Source: Litchfieldia salsa
Lineage (GTDB): Bacteria > Bacillota > Bacilli > Bacillales > Bacillaceae_L
Length of the DNA stretch: 64,000 nucleotides
Direction: 5' to 3'
NCBI RefSeq assembly: GCF_900104555.1
Contig: NZ_FNJU01000002.1
Location: 543,455 to 607,454 of the forward strand
How positions within the stretch are numbered: the first letter of the stretch is position 1; each line of letters opens with the position of its first letter. The notes below the pieces were generated by a model. The model saw nothing but the letters and a program-made list of their open reading frames with translations. It was not told where the DNA came from and ran no database searches. The translations under genes were made by a program, and so were the position numbers. Positions 58,508-64,000 of this stretch are shown in pieces.

Positions 58508-58550
58508 AGTATATTAACATTAGGATGAAGAAGTTGTGATACATCTCACA
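58508..58550 (-). promoter_or_regulatory. FNR site and -10 element of ywiC
   Basis: TGTGATACATCTCACA (58535-58550) is a perfect TGTGA-N6-TCACA site. On the minus strand TATACT lies at 58508-58513, so the FNR site is centred at -41.5 for a start at 58501, the class II activation geometry. Confidence 0.85.
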
Positions 58551-58572
58551 TACTTATTAATGGAACAGGAAA

Positions 58573-58599
58573 CAAAAAAAGGACCAAGTGTCCTTGGTC
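58573..58599 (-). terminator. Terminator of the moe-mob-moa operon
   Basis: GACCAAG (58582-58588) and CTTGGTC (58593-58599) pair; the minus-strand product continues CTTTTTTTG. 30 nt after moaD. Confidence 0.8.
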
Positions 58600-58628
58600 G
58601 CTTTGTTGAAACTACATCTAATTTATTT

Positions 58629-58862
58629 TTATCCTCCACTTACTGGTGGAATGATTGCAATTGTATCATGTTCTTTTATTAGATCTTCATCAACTGCATA
58701 CTCCTCATTAATTGCAAACATCATCTGATCTAACTTTTCAAATCCGAATCTTGTTTGTAACTGATGTTTTAGTTCTCTCACTGTTGTCGGTGCATGGTCC
58801 AATATAATCTTCTCTTTCCCCACTACCTCTTGTAGGTGTGCAAAAAGCAAAACAGTAATCAC
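58629..58862 (-). CDS. moaD: Molybdopterin synthase sulfur carrier MoaD
   Basis: 77-aa ubiquitin-fold protein ending in the required GG (IIPPVSGG), which is thiocarboxylated and donates sulfur to make molybdopterin. The start is GTG at 58862, overlapping the moaE stop (GTGA) with AAAAGGAGGAAG upstream. Last gene of moeA-mobB-moaE-moaD. Confidence 0.92.
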   Translation of the reverse strand: MITVLLFAHLQEVVGKEKIILDHAPTTVRELKHQLQTRFGFEKLDQMMFAINEEYAVDEDLIKEHDTIAIIPPVSGG

Positions 58863-59329
58863 TCTACTTCCTCCTTTTCAGGATGCCCTTTTGGATATTG
58901 TGTTGTCTCAAGTTGGTCACCTATCCACATTTCTCCGTCTTCCCAATGCTCTTTTTTCCAAATTGGAACGATTTGTTTTATGCGTTCGATTGCATATTCA
59001 TTCGCTTTATATGCATCTTTTCGATGTGGTGTTGACACAGCAATAATAACGGCTATATCTGATATATCTAGTCTACCGATACGATGACTTATTGCCGTTT
59101 TTGCATCAGGCCACTTTTCACTAATTTCTTTCCCTATTCTCGATAATTGCTTTTCAGCCATAGGAATATATGCATCATACTCTAAATGAAGAGTTCTTTT
59201 GCCTTTTGTAAATTCCCTTACAGTACCTATAAAGGTGGTCACAGCACCTGCTTCAGGACGTACTACCTTGTTGACAATCTTTTCAATATTTAATGGTTCC
59301 TTTGTTATTAAAAATAGTTTTTCATCCAC
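58859..59329 (-). CDS. moaE: Molybdopterin synthase catalytic subunit MoaE
   Basis: 156-aa catalytic partner of MoaD. GAVTTFIGTVREFTKGKRT, HRIGRLDISDIAVIIAVSTPHR and the late catalytic Lys segment VPIWKKEHWEDG-type (IWKKE) are typical. The start is GTG at 59329, overlapping the mobB stop by 8 nt. It converts precursor Z to molybdopterin in the cytosol. Confidence 0.93.
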   Translation of the reverse strand: MDEKLFLITKEPLNIEKIVNKVVRPEAGAVTTFIGTVREFTKGKRTLHLEYDAYIPMAEKQLSRIGKEISEKWPDAKTAISHRIGRLDISDIAVIIAVSTPHRKDAYKANEYAIERIKQIVPIWKKEHWEDGEMWIGDQLETTQYPKGHPEKEEVE

Positions 59330-59852
59330 TGTAATCCCTCACATAACATCGCAGCCACTCTAATAATTGCTGATCTTGGTGTATAGAGAAGATTGGCTGC
59401 TCATAAATTTTAAGTTCTTCCAAATCAAGCCATGAAATAATCGCCACGATATTGGTAATCTTGGTAAGCAGCTCGAGATCATCTTTCTTCCTAATCATCA
59501 CTAATTTAGGATAAGCTTCATTTTTGTAGCCTTCTACAACAATTAAATCAAGAGGAAGTAGATGATAAAATGATAAAAGATCTTCTAAACTCCAGGATTG
59601 CTTCATTACTTGAAGCTGCAAGGTGCCATCTCCCTCAATTCCTGTCGCAATAGCACCTGCTTTCCTATGTCGATCAGTGTCCTTCCCGTGATCATTCGCA
59701 AGCGGCTTGCCTCCATGACCATGATGCTTCATGGTGCCAATTTTCAAACCCTCGTTGGTAAAATAGGTAACTAACTTCTCTACTAAAGTGGTTTTACCAC
59801 TATTTTGATAACCTACAACTTGAAGTATTGGTGTAGTTACGCCCACGACCAT
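59322..59852 (-). CDS. mobB: Molybdopterin-guanine dinucleotide biosynthesis adapter MobB
   Basis: 176-aa GTP-binding P-loop protein; the Walker A is GYQNSGKTTLVE at about residues 14-25. LIVVEGYKNEAYPKLVM is the Walker B region. It assists MGD formation. Start at ATG 59852 with AAGGTAG upstream, overlapping moeA by 16 nt. Tight overlaps across the whole operon suggest coupled translation. Confidence 0.92.
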   Translation of the reverse strand: MVVGVTTPILQVVGYQNSGKTTLVEKLVTYFTNEGLKIGTMKHHGHGGKPLANDHGKDTDRHRKAGAIATGIEGDGTLQLQVMKQSWSLEDLLSFYHLLPLDLIVVEGYKNEAYPKLVMIRKKDDLELLTKITNIVAIISWLDLEELKIYEQPIFSIHQDQQLLEWLRCYVRDYSG

Positions 59853-61105
59853 GTGCTACCTTCTTGCTCTTCTAGTAAAAAAATATCCACCATATCTCCT
59901 TTTTGGTATCCTCTTGTTCCGCCTGGAAGTACCATTAAAGCATTGGCTGTTGCAATAGAAGAAACAATATTTGATTTATCAACACCACTCGGAGATACCA
60001 TAACCTTCCCCTCATGGAAAGCTAGTCTACTTCGTACAAAGCGTGTAAATGGATTAGGTTTCTTGAAATCCTCACCAAGTTCTGCAATTACTTTGACTAA
60101 ATGTGGATTAGGAGAAAACAAAGCCTTCCGTATGATTGGTCTCACATATAACTCAAATCCAACATAACAGGCAGAGGGATTTCCAGAAAGCCCAAACAAA
60201 AGCTTACCTCCGAGTTGAGCTACTGTTGTTACACTTCCTGGGCGCATCGCGATTTTATTAAATAATACTTCTGCACCAAGCTTCTCGTAAATTGCAGGGA
60301 GATAATCATAATCACCTACAGAAACCCCACCTGTCGTAAGAAATAGATCAACCTCTTCAACCGCTTTTTTGATCGACGTATAACATAACTCAAAGTCGTC
60401 GGGAAGTTTTCCGAGATACTTTGGTATACCACCTGCCCTCTCGATTTGGGCAAAAATCATGTGGGAATTACTATTTCGAATCTTACCAGGAACTAAGGCT
60501 TCTTCTACATCAAGAAGCTCAGTACCAGTCGCGTAAATCCCTACTACTGGTTTTTTTGCAACCTTTACCTTGTGATAACCAAAGGTTGCAAGGAGAGCCT
60601 TTACACCAGGATTAATAAATGTACCTTTTTTCACCAATGTCGTCCCTTTAGAAGTATCTTCACCTTGAAAAGAGATATTATCACCAGATTGAAAGGATCG
60701 CTTAATTGACATGAAGGTTGATCCATTGCGCTTATATTCCTTTGTGAGCTCGAGCATAACAACCGCATCACAATCTACAGGCATTTGTGCACCTGTCATA
60801 ATTCTTACAGCTTGGAAGGAACCTACTCTTTTATCAGAAACAAAGCCAGCACCTATTTCATCGATCACTTCGAACTCAACTTGATGTTCAAGATTTGCAT
60901 CCTTTGTATCAATAGACCGAATGGCAAATCCATCATATGGTGAGCGATTAAACGGAGGTACATCATGATCAGCAATTAAATCCTCAGCTAAAAAACGACC
61001 ATAACATTGATTGATATCTACTTCTTCAATAAGGCCTGTCCTAGAAAAGTTCATGACTTTTTTAACTGCATCTTCGACAGGTATTGGCTTACGCCTTTCT
61101 ACCAT
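59837..61105 (-). CDS. moeA: Molybdopterin molybdenumtransferase MoeA
   Basis: 422-aa enzyme that inserts molybdenum into adenylylated molybdopterin. VPPFNRSPYDGFAIRS, GAQMPVDCDAVVM, FLTTGGVSVGDYDYL and LFGLSGNPSACYVGF are the family blocks. The start is ATG at 61105 (MVERRKPIPVEDAV), 6 nt after GAGGTG; the longer frame starts inside that site. First gene of moeA-mobB-moaE-moaD. A 207-bp dispersed element lies 34 bases upstream, where moeB stands in B. subtilis. Confidence 0.93.
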   Translation of the reverse strand: MVERRKPIPVEDAVKKVMNFSRTGLIEEVDINQCYGRFLAEDLIADHDVPPFNRSPYDGFAIRSIDTKDANLEHQVEFEVIDEIGAGFVSDKRVGSFQAVRIMTGAQMPVDCDAVVMLELTKEYKRNGSTFMSIKRSFQSGDNISFQGEDTSKGTTLVKKGTFINPGVKALLATFGYHKVKVAKKPVVGIYATGTELLDVEEALVPGKIRNSNSHMIFAQIERAGGIPKYLGKLPDDFELCYTSIKKAVEEVDLFLTTGGVSVGDYDYLPAIYEKLGAEVLFNKIAMRPGSVTTVAQLGGKLLFGLSGNPSACYVGFELYVRPIIRKALFSPNPHLVKVIAELGEDFKKPNPFTRFVRSRLAFHEGKVMVSPSGVDKSNIVSSIATANALMVLPGGTRGYQKGDMVDIFLLEEQEGSTWSWA

Positions 61106-61138
61106 ATTTAACACCTCACTAACTCGTGTGTATTCTTT

Positions 61139-61345
61139 GGCTGTTTTCTTATAGATTGTTGCTTTGAAAGCCGCAGTCTGAATACACTCCGCGTCCGGCG
61201 GGTGACCAGTGAGCCTCCTCGTCGCAAATGCTCCTGTGGGGTCTCACTTTGGCCACAGGTCCCGCTGGAGTCTACGTGTATCAGCCTGCTTAAAGTTCTG
61301 TTTCATTGTTTTATGTCTAAAACAACAAACTTTGAGAAAACAGCC
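61139..61345. repeat. 207-bp element with GGCTGTTTTC inverted ends, copy 2
   Basis: Begins GGCTGTTTTCTT at 61139 and ends GAGAAAACAGCC at 61345; the first and last 10 bases are perfectly complementary. Inverted relative to copy 1 (20886-21093), with which it aligns almost over its whole length. It lies 34 bases before the moeA start and is richer in GC than its surroundings. Confidence 0.9.
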
Positions 61346-61394
61346 ATTCATTTTTATTTAATTCTAGTTATAACAGTTTTCATTATGAATTGAA

Positions 61395-61410
61395 ATTGAT
61401 ATATGTCACA
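61395..61410. promoter_or_regulatory. Weak FNR-like site
   Basis: ATTGATATATGTCACA matches TGTGA-N6-TCACA at 8 of 10 fixed bases. Could serve moeA or ric, but the 207-bp element separates it from moeA. Confidence 0.3.
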
Positions 61411-61504
61411 CTTCTTAAACTTAATTTTAACGTACTTTCTTGATAAACCCAATTAATGTCGAAAATGTTACATTAATGATCTACATTTCATGGAATCTCT
61501 CAAT

Positions 61505-61547
61505 TGTGATTCACATCACAACAATAAAGAATGAGCAAATGTACTAT
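61505..61547 (+). promoter_or_regulatory. FNR site and -10 element of ric
   Basis: TGTGATTCACATCACA (61505-61520) is perfect TGTGA-N6-TCACA, within a longer dyad TTGTGAT-TCAC-ATCACAA. TACTAT at 61542-61547 gives a start near 61554, so the site is centred at -41.5. Confidence 0.88.
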
Positions 61548-61580
61548 GGAGGAGTAAAGTGATACTAAGGAGGAAATAGT

Positions 61581-62285
61581 ATGAGCCAATTATTTACAGA
61601 GCAATCAATTATCGGTGAAATTGTAACAGAATTTCCTAAAGCTAGCGACTTATTTAAAACATATAAGATTGATTTTTGTTGTGGTGGAAATCGACCACTA
61701 ATCGATGCACTCGAAGAAAGAAGTTTAGCTAAGGAAGAAGTGCTTGATAAATTGAACAGTTTATATGAGGAAGCCAAAGCACTAAATAATCAAGATACAG
61801 ATTGGACAAAAGCAACCTTTACACAGCTTATTGATCATATTGTGAATACACACCATAAATTTCTAAACGAAGAGTTACCATTATTAAGTCCATATGTTAC
61901 AAAGGTGCTACGAGTTCACGGTGCTGAGCATCAGCATTTAGCAGAAGTCCATTCACTATACAATCAATTAAAGACAGAACTTGAACAGCATACAATTAAA
62001 GAAGAAGCTGACGCATTTCCGTTATTTATTAATTTCGAAAATAATCCATCAGACTATAATAAAGAGGAGCTAACTAAGCTTGTGACTGAACTCGAGGACG
62101 AGCATGATGGTGCAGGTGATCTTATAAAAGAAATACGCAATATCACTGCTGATTTTACACCACCACCTGGAGCTTGTGGTACGTACCGTTTAGTTTATCA
62201 ACGATTAGCGAATCTAGAGTCAGACTTATTTCAACATATCCACCTAGAAAATAATATTTTATTTAAACGAGCTCGAGAACTATAA
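61581..62285 (+). CDS. ric: Iron-sulfur cluster repair di-iron protein Ric (ScdA/YtfE)
   Basis: 234-aa di-iron protein that repairs iron-sulfur clusters damaged by nitric oxide or oxidants. The N-terminal ScdA domain has FPKASDLFKTYKIDFCCGGN with the CCGG motif. The hemerythrin-like domain holds THHKFLNEE, HGAEHQHL, EEADAFPL and HDGAGDL, plus HIHLENN, supplying His and Glu ligands. ATG after AAGGAGGAAATAGT. An FNR site precedes it, fitting a role in nitrate/nitrite respiration where nitric oxide arises. Confidence 0.92.
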   Translation: MSQLFTEQSIIGEIVTEFPKASDLFKTYKIDFCCGGNRPLIDALEERSLAKEEVLDKLNSLYEEAKALNNQDTDWTKATFTQLIDHIVNTHHKFLNEELPLLSPYVTKVLRVHGAEHQHLAEVHSLYNQLKTELEQHTIKEEADAFPLFINFENNPSDYNKEELTKLVTELEDEHDGAGDLIKEIRNITADFTPPPGACGTYRLVYQRLANLESDLFQHIHLENNILFKRAREL

Positions 62286-62293
62286 GTTTTCTT

Positions 62294-62323
62294 AGAAGGG
62301 TGTCATTTGACCCCTTCTTTTTT
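62294..62323 (+). terminator. Terminator after ric
   Basis: AGAAGGG (62294-62300) pairs with CCCTTCT (62312-62318), followed by TTTTTT. Confidence 0.8.
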
Positions 62324-62351
62324 ATTGAGAGAAATGAGTAAGTGTAAATAC

Positions 62352-63008
62352 TCATTCTCTAATTAAATACGTGCAAAGTAACATAAGAAATGAAATGGCG
62401 ACTGTTAGTAACACCCATGTCCAAGCTAAGCCCATATTACCGGAATCAATTGCTACATAAATCGCTGTCGGTAAAGTAAGCGTCTTTCCAGGAATCATCC
62501 CTGCAAACATGAGAGTCGCTCCGAATTCTCCTAATGCCCTTGCAAAACTTAATACAAACCCAGCAGTAATTGATTTAATTGCTAGGGGGATTGATACAAA
62601 GCAAAAGACTTGAATAGTTGTGGCTCCATCCACTCTTGCCGCTTCTTCTACATCTTTATCAACGGACAAGAATCCTGTTTTTGCTGTTTGATACATGAGA
62701 GGAAATGCCACAACAGTTGATGCGATAAAAGCAGCCCACCACGTAAACATGAGAGACTGTCCAACAATTAATTCAATCGCACTACCTATTGGGCTATTTC
62801 TACCAAAGATAACAATCAGAAAAAAACCTACTACAGTAGGTGGCAAAACTAAAGGAAGCATGAGTATCGTTTCAATAATAATTTTTCCTTTAAAACGCTT
62901 TACGCTCATTAATTTAGCTAATACTACTCCAATGAAAAGAACAAATACCCCAGCAAATAACGCAATACTAAATGATAATTTTACAGGTGACCAAAAGAGC
63001 TCTTCCAT
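62352..63008 (-). CDS. modB: Molybdate ABC transporter permease ModB
   Basis: 218-aa permease for molybdate. Five or six hydrophobic segments, the EAA-loop EEAARVDGATTIQVFCFVSIP and the late FARALGEFGATLMFAG, both ModB signatures. No modA (binding protein) or modC (ATPase) is next to it: upstream is the divergent fnr, downstream the convergent ric. ATG at 63008; ribosome site AGATCGAGGTAAAT is moderate. It supplies molybdate for the cofactor operon to the left. Confidence 0.9.
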   Translation of the reverse strand: MEELFWSPVKLSFSIALFAGVFVLFIGVVLAKLMSVKRFKGKIIIETILMLPLVLPPTVVGFFLIVIFGRNSPIGSAIELIVGQSLMFTWWAAFIASTVVAFPLMYQTAKTGFLSVDKDVEEAARVDGATTIQVFCFVSIPLAIKSITAGFVLSFARALGEFGATLMFAGMIPGKTLTLPTAIYVAIDSGNMGLAWTWVLLTVAISFLMLLCTYLIRE

Positions 63009-63091
63009 ATTTACCTCGATCTGTTAAAAAATGTTCACATATTTAGTTGGAATTGTAATACCAACGTTTTCAACCCATAGATAGTGTTTTG

Positions 63092-63117
63092 TTCACAAAA
63101 CTGTGCGGTACATCACA
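63092..63117. promoter_or_regulatory. FNR-type site and dyad between modB and fnr
   Basis: TGTGCGGTACATCACA (63102-63117) matches TGTGA-N6-TCACA at 9 of 10 fixed bases. Just upstream lies the dyad TTTTGT-TC-ACAAAA (about 63087-63100). Either modB or fnr could be served; no -10 at the ideal distance stands out. Confidence 0.5.
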
Positions 63118-63187
63118 TTGACTGAATCGACGTTTTCACGTTAAATCTAAAATAGATACGAAACACTAATAAAAGAGGGTGTTACAG

Positions 63188-63883
63188 TTGAATTCAGGAA
63201 AATCCACTTTATCAGTTGAATTGACAGAGTTGTTAAAGTCAGCCGATCATATCATGCCTATAAAAAAAGGAACCTTTCTATTTCAAGAAGGAATGACAGC
63301 AAGAGAACTCTACATTGTTCTTTCTGGTCGTGTCAAAATAAGTAAATTGTCTTCAGACGGCCGAGAACTATCCCTACGTATTTGTACAAGAGATGAAATC
63401 GTTGGAGAATTAACCTTATTCTCGGAAGATGCAAAATACATTTTTAACGCTAATGTTGAAGAAGATGGTGAAGTGGCTGTTATCAATAAAGATGAACTTG
63501 AGAGAAAACTCTTTGAAAATAGTAAATTAGCATTTGAGTTCATGAAATGGATGAGCGACCATTTTCGAAAAACACAGACAAAGTTCAGGGATCTAGTACT
63601 ATTCGGAAAAAAAGGGGCTCTCTATTCTACTTTAGTTCGTATGACAAACAGCTATGGTGTTCCTACAGAGAAAGGAATCCTTATTGATCTTACTCTGACA
63701 AACCAGGAATTGGCCAATTTCTGTGCAACAACACGAGAAAGTGTAAATCGAATGCTAAATGAGTTGAGAAATAAAGGGATTATCTCCATTTATAAAAGTA
63801 AAATAACGATTCATGATTTACATTATATAAGAGCTGAAATCAATTGTGAAGGTTGTCCTGCTGTATTTTGTAGTATTGAATAA
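63188..63883 (+). CDS. fnr: Anaerobic regulator Fnr (CRP family)
   Basis: 231-aa Crp/Fnr-type activator with an N-terminal cyclic-nucleotide-binding-like domain (GTFLFQEGMTARELYIVLSG) and C-terminal helix-turn-helix (LTNQELANFCATTRESVNRML). The C-terminal tail NCEGCPAVFCSIE has Cys220, Cys223 and Cys228: the C-x2-C-x4-C of Bacillus Fnr, which binds its 4Fe-4S cluster there and not at the N-terminus as in E. coli. Start TTG at 63188, 9 nt after AGAGGGTG; the GTG at 63179 is in the ribosome site. Likely regulator of the FNR sites in this block. Immediately followed by a dispersed repeat. Confidence 0.94.
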   Translation: MNSGKSTLSVELTELLKSADHIMPIKKGTFLFQEGMTARELYIVLSGRVKISKLSSDGRELSLRICTRDEIVGELTLFSEDAKYIFNANVEEDGEVAVINKDELERKLFENSKLAFEFMKWMSDHFRKTQTKFRDLVLFGKKGALYSTLVRMTNSYGVPTEKGILIDLTLTNQELANFCATTRESVNRMLNELRNKGIISIYKSKITIHDLHYIRAEINCEGCPAVFCSIE

Positions 63884-64000
63884 GAAAAGCGCAAGCGCCT
63901 TGTTCAGCCCCGACAGGCATAAGGCGAATCACCTAGGAAATCTTGTTTTCCGTAGTGATTTGACTTATGACCCCGAGGGGCTAGGCGCTGGAGCTAGACA
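63884..64000 (+). repeat. Dispersed GC-rich Bacillus repeat, partial at window end
   Basis: Starts GAAAAGCGCAAGCGCC directly at the fnr stop codon and continues to the window edge (GGCGCTGGAGCTAGACA). Nearly the same as 16589-16706, which likewise starts at a TAA stop. Confidence 0.85.

Larger units (their letters stand above)
61115..61580. other. moeA-ric divergent intergenic region
   Basis: 466 bases: element copy 2 (61139-61345), a weaker FNR-like site (ATTGATATATGTCACA, 61395-61410) and the ric FNR promoter (61505-61547). No other genes seen. Confidence 0.7.

Overview
The window is an AT-rich chromosomal segment from a low-GC Gram-positive bacterium of the Bacillaceae. Three things point there: typical AAGGAGG-type ribosome sites, many TTG and GTG starts, and a gene order that follows the Bacillus subtilis arginine-to-yjbO chromosome region in mirror image. 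From left to right the recognisable order is prpE, yjbO, NAD kinase, sasB, yjbL, yjbK, cwlQ, yjbI, spxH, pepF, coiA, mecA, yjbE, spx, yjbC, opp, trpS, yjbA, app, yjaZ, fabF, fabH, comZ, med, yjzD, yjzC, argF, carBA, argDBJC. The species cannot be fixed from the sequence alone. I see no phage, no transposase, no CRISPR array, and no tRNA or rRNA gene.

Layout. 1-7.7 kb: end of a RodA/FtsW-type gene, PrpE phosphatase, an NAD kinase and alarmone synthase cluster, CwlQ, truncated globin and SpxH. 7.8-16.6 kb: PepF, CoiA, cardiolipin synthase, MecA, TerC-like YjbE, Spx and an acetyltransferase. SpxH, MecA and Spx all belong to ClpXP/ClpCP-controlled stress and competence circuitry. 16.9-23.6 kb: oppABCDF. 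23.6-26.2 kb: T-box-controlled trpS and small genes. 26.7-39.0 kb: two complete tandem copies of an appDFABC-type peptide importer. 39.5-47.9 kb: YjaZ, FapR-type fabHF, comZ-med, two accessory genes, YjzD, YjzC and UppP. 48.0-57.5 kb: arginine operon argCJBD-carAB-argF with an ARG box on its promoter. 57.8-63.9 kb: an anaerobic/molybdenum block (YwiC, MoaD, MoaE, MobB, MoeA, Ric, ModB, Fnr) with FNR-type operators.

How the genes work together. Three oligopeptide ABC importers lie within about 22 kb and supply peptides. CodY-like boxes precede both app copies. The arginine block and trpS are controlled by their own amino acid signals. The right end makes molybdenum cofactor, probably for a nitrate reductase outside the window, under Fnr.

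The least explained content is intergenic. Two tandem arrays of palindromic units (14473-14888 and about 26323-26622) differ in sequence but share the same 52-bp period and a TGTCTGA/TCAGACA core. There are also two copies of a 207-208 bp element with GGCTGTTTTC inverted ends, a GC-rich element fused to stop codons, and a family of terminators carrying a GTGCCAGGCAC palindrome. Where I rejected the longest open frame as the start, the ribosome site is given as the reason.
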